A stretch of DNA of 60,948 bases from Spirochaetota bacterium. GTDB taxonomy: Bacteria > Spirochaetota > JAGLSM01 > JAKPMW01. Positions 16,076-23,243 of the stretch are shown here, piece by piece. A program made the position numbers and the translations under genes. Positions within the stretch are counted from its first letter, which is position 1. The number at the start of each line of letters is the position of its first letter. Below the pieces are notes generated by a model. That model was not told the DNA's origin and did not search any database. It saw nothing but the letters and a program-made list of their open reading frames with translations. The stretch is taken from NCBI GenBank assembly GCA_031283155.1, contig JAITCI010000075.1:1-60948 (forward strand), read 5' to 3'.

Positions 16076-16455
16076 GGTATCTGCTGGATACGCATATTGT
16101 ACTTTGGATTGCGGAAAATTCACCATTACTTTCGGATACCGCAAAAGCGGCTATTTTGAGTCCGGAGAGTGAAAACCACATAAGTATCGTATCGGCATGG
16201 GAGGTTGCGATCAAGCTCGGCACAAAAAAGCTCCGCCTCGCGGGCGGCTTGTCTGAATTCTATCGGGTGGCGGACTCCAATGGTTTCCTTACGCTTTCTG
16301 TAGAAAGAGAATATCTGCAACTGATATCCACCCTGCCGGAGTATCACAGGGATCCCTTTGATCGGCTGCTTGTGGCGACAGCGATAATTGAAAAAATGAC
16401 AATTATTACTCTGGATGAGAATATACGTAAATACAGCGTACCGGTATTATGGTGA
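16072..16455 (+). CDS. PIN-domain toxin (putative VapC-like RNase, 127 aa)
   Basis: The GTG start at 16072 overlaps the antitoxin stop. The chain begins MRYLLDTHIVLW (acidic residue Asp6) and continues with a SAWEVAIKLG segment (conserved Glu), DPFDRLLVATAI and TLDENI, which together give the PIN active-site acids. PIN toxins are Mg-dependent RNases that cut tRNA or rRNA; the target here is unknown. Length is normal and the gene looks intact. It is followed by a repeat-rich gap. Confidence 0.88.
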   Translation: MRYLLDTHIVLWIAENSPLLSDTAKAAILSPESENHISIVSAWEVAIKLGTKKLRLAGGLSEFYRVADSNGFLTLSVEREYLQLISTLPEYHRDPFDRLLVATAIIEKMTIITLDENIRKYSVPVLW

Positions 16456-16712
16456 AATATATTTTATGGTTTGCGCGTATTGCCTGACAGCGGAACAATG
16501 ATACTGCGGAATGGAGCTTCGGCACATCCGTTACCCCGCGTCGGTTGCAACATCCTGTTGCGCGCGGGGCGCAAACATCGTGTTTGCGGAACGGCAGAGC
16601 GCCACACAGCATATACCTTACATTTGCACACAGTATGAGACTCCCCTCGCAAGAGCGTACATCCATGTACGCGCTTCGGGACACGCCCTCCTTGGCGTAG
16701 CCGTTCCCCAAA
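16456..16712. repeat. Intergenic cluster of dispersed palindromes
   Basis: This gene-free gap holds several hairpins. GCAACATCCTGTTGC (16547-16561) is nested inside CCCCGCG...CGCGGGG, and its reverse complement occurs at 53494-53508. GCAAACATCGTGTTTGC (16571-16587) is another perfect hairpin. The CCCCTCGCAAGAGCGTACATCC element (16641-16673), with core GCGTACATCCATGTACGC, matches 2891-2922 and, inverted, 32517-32549. I see no gene here. Confidence 0.7.
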
Positions 16713-16722
16713 AAATAAAAAT

Positions 16723-16751
16723 TTGCCCGCAGACGGAGAATACTCTATTAT
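16723..16751 (+). promoter_or_regulatory. Candidate promoter of the Rrf2-nifS-nifU operon
   Basis: TTGCCC (16723-16728) and TATTAT (16746-16751) are separated by 17 bases, 62 bases before the Rrf2 start. GAATA...TATTC (16737-16752) makes an imperfect palindrome across the -10, where an Rrf2 regulator could bind; that is inference. Confidence 0.45.
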
Positions 16752-16812
16752 TCCCCCATGCTAAGTATGATTTGCGGCTTACGGGAGCAAACGAGCCGCG
16801 AATGGAGGCGCT

Positions 16813-17220
16813 ATGTTCCGGATACCCGCGCGCTTGCGCTACGCCCTCCGCGCCCTGGTTCGGTTAAGCACGCACGACACGGCAAAGGGGCCGCTCGCGT
16901 TGCACCAGATCGCCGCAGAGGAAGGCATAAGCATAAAATATCTCGAGAGCATCTTCACGCAGCTCAGGCGCGCGAATGTTGTGCGCAGTATGCGCGGCGC
17001 GGAAGGCGGCTACCTCCTCGCGTCGCCTGCCGACACGATCAGCATTTTGCGGATTATAGAGGCGGTTGAGGGTCCCGCTGTCGCCGTGGACTGCATCCAG
17101 AACCCCGACCACTGCCCCCAAAAAAGCCATTGCACCTCCGCGCTGCTCTGGGACGACCTCGACGATTTGCTCCGCGATTTCTTCAGCCGGCGCACGCTCG
17201 CCACGCTGACCGACGCGTAA
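16813..17220 (+). CDS. Rrf2-family transcriptional regulator, probably Fe-S sensing
   Basis: The ATG has GGAGG at good distance. Residues about 5-75 form the winged helix: LRYALRALVRL, GPLALHQIAAEEGISIKYLE, IFTQLRRANVVRSMRGAEGGYLLA. Three Cys in C-x6-C-x5-C (DCIQNPDHC-PQKSHC, about residues 95-108) fit an Fe-S cluster ligand set like that of IscR. The gene starts a three-gene unit with a cysteine desulfurase and a NifU scaffold, so it probably adjusts cluster assembly to demand by repressing its own operon. Nine bases separate it from the next start. Confidence 0.9.
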   Translation: MFRIPARLRYALRALVRLSTHDTAKGPLALHQIAAEEGISIKYLESIFTQLRRANVVRSMRGAEGGYLLASPADTISILRIIEAVEGPAVAVDCIQNPDHCPQKSHCTSALLWDDLDDLLRDFFSRRTLATLTDA

Positions 17221-17229
17221 GGAAGGCCT

Positions 17230-18516
17230 ATGCAGCGCATATATCTCGATAATAACGCGACCACGCCGCTCGACCCCGAGGTGCTTGCGTACTTCCGGGA
17301 GGCGCTTGCGGCCTACGGCAACCCATCGAGTATGCACGGCTTCGGGCGCGAGGCGGCGGAGTATGTGCATGAAGCGCGGGCGGCGGCGGGCAGGCTCATC
17401 AACGCGGATCCCGACGATATAATCTTTACATCAGGCGGGACGGAATCGAATAACACCGTGCTTTCTATTTTTGCGAATGAAGGCGGTGCGGACGTCTCCG
17501 GCGGCGATGGATACGCTGGCGGCGGGAGGAGCGGTCAATTTTCCGGCGTTGGGGTCGGCGGAAGCGGCGGAAAAGGCGCTATCCCATTTATCGGCGCTGG
17601 CGGCGGGAGCGGCGGAAAATTACGAAATGAAATTGTTATCTCTGCAATCGAGCATCCCGCGATTCTGGAGACGGCGCAGTATCTCGCCCATCGCGCAGGC
17701 ATAAAGCTGCATCTCGCGCCGGTGGACGCCGAGGGGCGCGTCCGCCCGGATGCGCTCGAAAATCTGATAAGCGAAAATACCGCGCTGGTTTCCGTCATGC
17801 TCGCGAATAATGAAACCGGCGTTATCCAGGATCTGACGGCCATCGCGCGCATCGCCCACGCAAAGGGCGCCTTTGTCCACAGCGACGCGGTGCAGGCGCT
17901 CGGCAAAATCCCGATTGACGCTGCGGCGCTCGGGCTGGATTATCTCTCCGCGTCGGGGCACAAGATCTACGCGCCGAAGGGCGTCGGCTTCCTGTGGCGG
18001 CGCAAAGGTGCGCCCTTTACCCCCTACGCGCGCGGCGGCCACCAAGAGCAGGGGCAGCGCGCCGGGACGATCAACGCCCCCGCTATCGCCGCGTTTGGCA
18101 AGGCCTGCGCGCTCGCGATGGCGAAACTTCCCGAAGACTCGGCGCGGCTTGCGGGTTTGCGCGACCGCCTGCGCGCCGGTATAGAGGAGCGCATCCCGAA
18201 CACGCGGTACAACGGATGCGCGGCTGCCGCACTGCCGAACACCCTGAACCTCTCGTTCCGCGCCGCCGAGGGCGAATCCATATTACTGTACCTTGACCTG
18301 GAGGGGATCGCGGTCTCCACGGGTTCGGCCTGCGCCTCCGGTTCGCTTGAGCCCTCGCACGTTCTCACCGCCTGCGGACTCGGCGCGGAACTCGCGCACG
18401 GCTCCATCCGCTTCAGCCTCGGGCGCATGACGACCGCCGAGGAGATTGAAATCGTTATTGAAAAATTACCGCCGGTTATTGCGCGGCTGAGGGCAATGTC
18501 CACCCTGAGGACATAA
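17230..18516 (+). CDS. nifS: Cysteine desulfurase with a Gly-rich insertion
   Basis: This PLP enzyme takes sulfur from cysteine for Fe-S assembly. Visible are the N-terminal YLDNNATTPLDPEVL, SGGTESNN, the PLP-stacking His142 in AIEHPA, Lys245 in SGHKIYAPKG, and the persulfide Cys368 in GSACASGS. Between SGGTESNN and EHPA there is an insertion of about 40 residues (roughly 85-131), rich in Gly and Ser (GGDGYAGGG, GVGVGGSGG, GAGGGSGG), that ordinary NifS/IscS proteins lack. The catalytic residues are all shifted by 38-40 relative to E. coli IscS and remain in frame. Good RBS (GGAAGG). It lies directly upstream of nifU. Assignment to nifS or iscS is by context. Confidence 0.92.
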   Translation: MQRIYLDNNATTPLDPEVLAYFREALAAYGNPSSMHGFGREAAEYVHEARAAAGRLINADPDDIIFTSGGTESNNTVLSIFANEGGADVSGGDGYAGGGRSGQFSGVGVGGSGGKGAIPFIGAGGGSGGKLRNEIVISAIEHPAILETAQYLAHRAGIKLHLAPVDAEGRVRPDALENLISENTALVSVMLANNETGVIQDLTAIARIAHAKGAFVHSDAVQALGKIPIDAAALGLDYLSASGHKIYAPKGVGFLWRRKGAPFTPYARGGHQEQGQRAGTINAPAIAAFGKACALAMAKLPEDSARLAGLRDRLRAGIEERIPNTRYNGCAAAALPNTLNLSFRAAEGESILLYLDLEGIAVSTGSACASGSLEPSHVLTACGLGAELAHGSIRFSLGRMTTAEEIEIVIEKLPPVIARLRAMSTLRT

Positions 18517-18549
18517 TTCAGAACGGCAGTCGCTCAAAAGGAGCATATA

Positions 18550-19173
18550 ATGGCAGAAAGCAGCGCCTGGGTTTATTCCGATACGGTCAAGGAACATTTT
18601 TTACACCCGCGCAACATCCTCCGCGATGATGAGGATTTCGCGGCGGACGGAAGCGGTACCGTCGGGAGCGTACAGTGCGGCGACGAGATGCTCGTTCTGA
18701 TCAAGGTCGCGGATGGCCGAATCGCCGATTGCCGCTGGCGAACCTACGGCTGCGCGAGCGCTATCGCGAGTACCTCCGCCCTCTCCGAAATGGCGAAGGG
18801 CATGACCCTCGGGGAAGCCGCGCGCATCACCCCCAAACAAATCATGGCATACCTCGGCGGGCTCCCCGAAGCAAAGGTGCATTGCTCAGTCCTGGGCGAC
18901 AAGGCTCTGCGCGCCGCAATCGACGACTACGCCGCCAGAAACGGTGTCACACTCGGTAAAGAAAAGCGCCCGCCAGTAATCATCTGCGACTGCACGGCGG
19001 CGAGCGATCAGGATATCATGCAGGCGGCGCGGGACGGCGCCGTTACCTGGGGGGAGTTGCAGCAAAAAACGAAGATCGGCACGGGCTGCGGCAAATGCAA
19101 AGAACGGGCGATGGAAGCGCTCGACGAAGCGATCTTTGAGATCCACCATGAAACGATGAAAATACACGAGTAA
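18550..19173 (+). CDS. nifU: NifU-type Fe-S scaffold with C-terminal [2Fe-2S] (BFD-like) domain
   Basis: The 207-residue protein has an IscU-like domain (residues about 8-130) with the three scaffold Cys in QCGDE, YGCASAIAS and VHCSVLGD. A bacterioferritin-associated-ferredoxin-like domain follows (about 138-195), with CDC and GCGKCK cysteines. It lacks the third, Nfu-like domain of nitrogen-fixation NifU. It receives sulfur from the neighbouring desulfurase and assembles clusters for apo-proteins. A short gap of 33 bases with AAAAGGAG upstream of the ATG supports one operon. Confidence 0.93.
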   Translation: MAESSAWVYSDTVKEHFLHPRNILRDDEDFAADGSGTVGSVQCGDEMLVLIKVADGRIADCRWRTYGCASAIASTSALSEMAKGMTLGEAARITPKQIMAYLGGLPEAKVHCSVLGDKALRAAIDDYAARNGVTLGKEKRPPVIICDCTAASDQDIMQAARDGAVTWGELQQKTKIGTGCGKCKERAMEALDEAIFEIHHETMKIHE

Positions 19174-19202
19174 TAAAAATAAATTACAAAGAGAAATTAT
19201 AT

Positions 19203-20354
19203 ATGCGATTATCACTGAATTACTGGCGCTTTTACGGGCTTGGCCGCAATAAATACAAAAAATGTATGCGGGAGATCTTTACAAAAAATATCGCCAGCCT
19301 GCTCTGGACAAACGCGGTTGTTGCTATCCTGGCGGCATGCTTTGCCATTTATCCAATCGCAATAGAAAAAAATTTCGTCAAAGCGGGATTTTATTTCGGA
19401 ACGGCTGCCATCGCCCTGCTCATGTATATTTTTATATCATATAAAAATCACCAGTATAAAAAAGGCCTTCCTGTAAGCAGCCGGTTAATTTACACATTGA
19501 TCATTCTGTATTACGTAAATGCCGTACAGTTTGGAATATATCTGGGCGTATGGGCAAATTCCGGAGGATTGGCCGTGTCCTTTATGCCTATCCTGATATG
19601 CGCATTGTTTCTTTTTAATATTCCGCCTGCGCTCCACATGAGCCTGACGCTCATCTCCATGACCATTTTTATAATGGCTTCTGTTTGTAATAAAATTCAT
19701 CAGGAATGGCTCCTGGACATGACGAATGCATTATTTGCCGGCGCGCTTGGCTTGATTTTCGGCTGGCAGATCATAAGAAACAGGATGTCTCTGGCGTCGT
19801 CTGTACGCAGGCTGAAAAATGAACGCAATAAATATTATGATCAAAGTACCATGGATGATCTGACCGGACTCAAAAACCGCCGCGATTTTATGATCACTTT
19901 TGAAAGATATCTGTCCAGGCACCGCGAATCCGATCATTATCTGTGCCTTGCCATTGCGGACATCGATTTTTTCAAAAACTACAACGACCATTACGGGCTT
20001 CCGCAGGGCGATGAGTGTCTCCGCGCACTGGGCAAAGTACTGAATGACCTGCACCGCAGCAGCAATATATATGCCGCCAGAATCGGCGGAGAAGAATTCG
20101 CCCTGCTCTGGTTTGAGAAAGACGCCGCCCACGCAAACGACGTCGCGGCGCTTGTACGGCAGGGGATATTTAATTTGCAGATCCCGCATGAGAAATCAGA
20201 AGCCGCAGAATATGTCACCGTGAGCATAGGCATACATATAGCGCCATGCAATACTCCCCATGATATACATACCCTCTATGATTTGGCCGACAAGGCATTA
20301 TACGCCGCAAAAAGGGGCGGACGTAACCGCGCGGTTATAAGTGCGGGAGAGTAA
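19203..20354 (+). CDS. Membrane-bound diguanylate cyclase (GGDEF)
   Basis: The N-terminal half (residues about 30-200) has about six hydrophobic segments and no recognised sensor domain. A short coiled helix leads into a GGDEF domain (about 215-380) with MDDLTGLKNRR, DIDFFKNYND and the active-site GGEEF (295-299). That sequence allows c-di-GMP synthesis. No RxxD inhibitory site is evident. The RBS is weak, and the Met at 19266 is an alternative start. The gene is AT-richer than its upstream neighbours, as is the helicase gene after it. Signal input is unknown. Confidence 0.88.
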   Translation: MRLSLNYWRFYGLGRNKYKKCMREIFTKNIASLLWTNAVVAILAACFAIYPIAIEKNFVKAGFYFGTAAIALLMYIFISYKNHQYKKGLPVSSRLIYTLIILYYVNAVQFGIYLGVWANSGGLAVSFMPILICALFLFNIPPALHMSLTLISMTIFIMASVCNKIHQEWLLDMTNALFAGALGLIFGWQIIRNRMSLASSVRRLKNERNKYYDQSTMDDLTGLKNRRDFMITFERYLSRHRESDHYLCLAIADIDFFKNYNDHYGLPQGDECLRALGKVLNDLHRSSNIYAARIGGEEFALLWFEKDAAHANDVAALVRQGIFNLQIPHEKSEAAEYVTVSIGIHIAPCNTPHDIHTLYDLADKALYAAKRGGRNRAVISAGE

Positions 20355-20359
20355 TAGGT

Positions 20360-20491
20360 GTGACAAATATACAATATTATACAAAGCTGCTTTTTAATGA
20401 AGAAACCGGAAAAGAACGGTACGGCCTGATTCGCAAAGAAACGCTATTAAATATTTGGTGCCCAAATGGCTATTGGATACAGGAGAAATAA
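20360..20491 (+). CDS. Possible small ORF or gene remnant (43 aa)
   Basis: In the 226-base AT-rich gap after the diguanylate cyclase gene, a GTG at 20360 opens a frame encoding VTNIQYYTKLLFNEETGKER and ending after CPNGYWIQEK. A different frame just after the stop reads EIKKYTHWQIKLWIRMGG, so a frameshifted remnant is possible. No clear RBS or homologue is visible. It is listed so that this gap is not left blank; confidence is low. Confidence 0.2.
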   Translation: MTNIQYYTKLLFNEETGKERYGLIRKETLLNIWCPNGYWIQEK

Positions 20492-20580
20492 AAAAGTATA
20501 CGCATTGGCAAATAAAATTATGGATAAGAATGGGCGGTAAAATATGACGGGTTTTGCCGTAATGCTCCCACAAGCCTTCC

Positions 20581-23145
20581 CTATAACTCCTCCAAAGCGG
20601 CAATGAGCCGTTCACGCTCGCCGCTGCCGTCAGTCCTGAAACGCAGATACGGTAATGCGTTTTTCTCCAAAATGCTGTTCTTCAGCTTATCGCGTACCGC
20701 CTGCCGCGTACCCTGCGCGTGATAGGCTATCCCATCAACCTCAATGACGAGACGCGGTAGTTTCCCGATTTTATCAAAAACAAGAAAATCAACATGCGTC
20801 ATAATATTCTCCGCATACAGTCTCTCTTCGGCATTAAGCCGTTCCACATCAGGGATAATCCTTTTGAGGGGAATATGCGCCACACAGTCTAAGTGTGTAA
20901 ACCGCTCATCGCGGAGTACGCCGCAGATCAGCCCATACATCAAATTTTCACTGTCGTATTCGGAGATTTTCATTTTATTGCGTAATAGTTCGATGCGCTT
21001 TTCACGGTAATTTTTATACAAATAGTCAAAAACCGAGCATATTTCGCTATGTACTATTGCCGGATTATTATATTCAACATAGCGTACAAGATCGCCTGTA
21101 TTCGTATTGCGCATATCGTCATTGCCGTGGACAACCACGATGAGCTGTTTAATTGCGCGCGATATTGCGACATTCAGACGGTTCGCGTTATCTGCAAACC
21201 CTGATATTTTGTTATCCACTGTCGAAAGAATAATGACGTCCTTTTCACGCCCCTGAAACTTATCGACCGTATCCGCCTGTATGCTGGTTTCCGCGAAAGC
21301 AGCCTGAAGCGCGTGTGTTTGATCACGATATGGCGTTACAATACCTATGGAAACATTGCCATCAGTAAGATTTTGCTGCGGAATGATCTCATCCTTTATC
21401 ATATCAATTTGCCGCTGGTTGTGGCGCCCGCGCGCATGATTCCCGGGTATGGTTTTATATACCATGAGCGGATCGCGATCTGATTTCGTTTCTGTAAAAA
21501 CAATGAGCCGATTGTTGTAGAATTTTTGATTGCAAAACCCGATTATCTTTGGATGACAGCGGTAATGTTCGCGCAGGAACGTATAGGGAACATCCGGGAA
21601 TTGCTTCAAGAGCGCAGACAAAATGCTGTTGTTTTTATAGCGGTACGCTTCCGGTAAGTCAAACTGCTCAAATATCGCATCGGTTTCATGCGCCGTTTTG
21701 GCGTTAACCACATTGGGAAGCTGCTTCAGATCGCCCGCAACAACCACTCTTTTTGCGCATGAAAGCGCAAGCGCGCCCGTTGCAATATCGACCTGTGACG
21801 CTTCGTCGATTATAACATAGTCATACATAACCTTATGAGAGAGACTGCTGCTCAGCGAATAGGTGGTACTTAAAATTACGGGATATTCCCTTATGACCAT
21901 CACAGGGTTTTTCCACAAATCTTCCAGTTCAAATTTCTGCCTGCTTCCGTCTTTATATTTTTCAGCAAGATACGCGCGGAATAACTGCATGGATAACCCT
22001 GTGTATTCATTTATCTTCTCATTAAAATTATAACGATCCAGTTCCGTATGTATTGCCGAAATGTCTGCCTTCAGTTCAACGATTCGCTTCTGATACCAGT
22101 TATTCTGACAAACTGCAATCATTATTTCCGTATCATCGTAAAATGCTTTGTTTATTATCCCATGCAGGTATTTGTTTATTGCCCTGTATATCAGGCGGTT
22201 AAGAAGCCATCCAAATGGTTTCTCTTCCCGCTCGGCATATTTTTCACATACATACCACAATTTCAATGCGGCTGCGGATGTGGAAACAGGTTTCAGACAG
22301 CGTAAGGGAAGTTCATCTGTATGCGTATAGTATGCGCAGAAGTGCCTGTATTCAACCTCTATTACATCGAGTTCCCGCTGAATCAGCGCTGCCTTATTTT
22401 TCTCAGCAAGCATTATATGCAGTGCAGTACAGAGATTCTTCAGCAATTTATATAATATTTGTTTTTGCTTTTCAGATAATTTCCATGAACCCATATCCGG
22501 CAAAGACATTTGTGATTCTATAAATTTCTTTTTATTGTCTGAATTTCCAAGATATGCCGCTATAAAGTCAATGTGCTGCGTATTGAGTTTTTCCTGTATA
22601 TTCTTTGTCGCCGAATTGTTGTTCGATACAACAGCGATGCTCTTCCCTCGCATAACCGCATTGGCAATTATATTCAGAATCGTAAGCGTCTTTCCTGTTC
22701 CCGGCGGCCCTTCAATAATTGTGAGCGGATTTTTGAAGGCCTTATCAACCGCAGCCTTCTGGCTTATATTAAAACCAAAAGGGTATACGTTAACGCTGTC
22801 ATTTGTTTGTTCCTCTTTATGCAGCTTTCCGTCAATAAAAACTGTAAGTATACTTTTTACATCTGATAAGTTTATCTTATTATATCTGTTCTCCAGGATA
22901 TTGTTGCCTTCCGTATCCTTCAGCCCGATAGTCTGCGCTATTTGCTTAAAATACCCAAAACGATCAGGCAGCGTATCACTGAACGCAGGAGAACGCTCAA
23001 TCCGGACATTATTTTTGCTATACGAATATGTTTTGCCATTTAAATACGTTATATCTATTCTTTCGCCGTTTTCGTTCCATGAGCGGATACTGTCGGTTTT
23101 ATCTTCACCTTTGACGATTATCTGTTCTTTGCTTTTTATGCACAT
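20581..23145 (-). CDS. SF1 (Dna2/NAM7-type) helicase with C-terminal DUF2726/Vsr-like nuclease domain
   Basis: The 854-residue protein has a short N-terminal region, then Walker A GPPGTGKT (146-153), IIDEASQVD (Walker B), GDLKQLP, EHYRCHP, TVDKFQGREKD and LNVAISRA, the ordered motifs of an SF1B helicase. The last about 130 residues contain MTHVDFLVF and VIEVDGIAYH followed by an RxxxRDKLKN helix, the signature of the DUF2726/Vsr-like PD-(D/E)XK endonuclease fold with Asp and ExD acids intact. Its base composition is clearly more AT-rich than the flanking genes, suggesting transfer. Helicase-nuclease fusions of this type occur in phage-defence islands, so a defence role is possible but unproven. 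No partner gene is adjacent. Confidence 0.85.
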   Translation of the reverse strand: MCIKSKEQIIVKGEDKTDSIRSWNENGERIDITYLNGKTYSYSKNNVRIERSPAFSDTLPDRFGYFKQIAQTIGLKDTEGNNILENRYNKINLSDVKSILTVFIDGKLHKEEQTNDSVNVYPFGFNISQKAAVDKAFKNPLTIIEGPPGTGKTLTILNIIANAVMRGKSIAVVSNNNSATKNIQEKLNTQHIDFIAAYLGNSDNKKKFIESQMSLPDMGSWKLSEKQKQILYKLLKNLCTALHIMLAEKNKAALIQRELDVIEVEYRHFCAYYTHTDELPLRCLKPVSTSAAALKLWYVCEKYAEREEKPFGWLLNRLIYRAINKYLHGIINKAFYDDTEIMIAVCQNNWYQKRIVELKADISAIHTELDRYNFNEKINEYTGLSMQLFRAYLAEKYKDGSRQKFELEDLWKNPVMVIREYPVILSTTYSLSSSLSHKVMYDYVIIDEASQVDIATGALALSCAKRVVVAGDLKQLPNVVNAKTAHETDAIFEQFDLPEAYRYKNNSILSALLKQFPDVPYTFLREHYRCHPKIIGFCNQKFYNNRLIVFTETKSDRDPLMVYKTIPGNHARGRHNQRQIDMIKDEIIPQQNLTDGNVSIGIVTPYRDQTHALQAAFAETSIQADTVDKFQGREKDVIILSTVDNKISGFADNANRLNVAISRAIKQLIVVVHGNDDMRNTNTGDLVRYVEYNNPAIVHSEICSVFDYLYKNYREKRIELLRNKMKISEYDSENLMYGLICGVLRDERFTHLDCVAHIPLKRIIPDVERLNAEERLYAENIMTHVDFLVFDKIGKLPRLVIEVDGIAYHAQGTRQAVRDKLKNSILEKNALPYLRFRTDGSGERERLIAALEEL

Positions 23146-23204
23146 TCAGTGAATTTACATATTTCTCTTTATAAATACATTCCATAAAATATAGACTCAG
23201 TATG

Positions 23205-23233
23205 CAAGATTGAGATTGCTTCAGCAATGACAG
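23205..23233 (+). repeat. Short ATTGCT-TC-AGCAAT-GACAG hairpin repeat
   Basis: Bases 23214-23233 form a hairpin (ATTGCT/AGCAAT, two-base loop) followed by GACAGGG. It belongs to the same family as 541-576, with a shorter stem. It lies in the gap between the helicase and uvrB genes and could also sit in the 3' untranslated end of uvrB. Confidence 0.5.
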
Positions 23234-23243
23234 GGTTCCCCTC

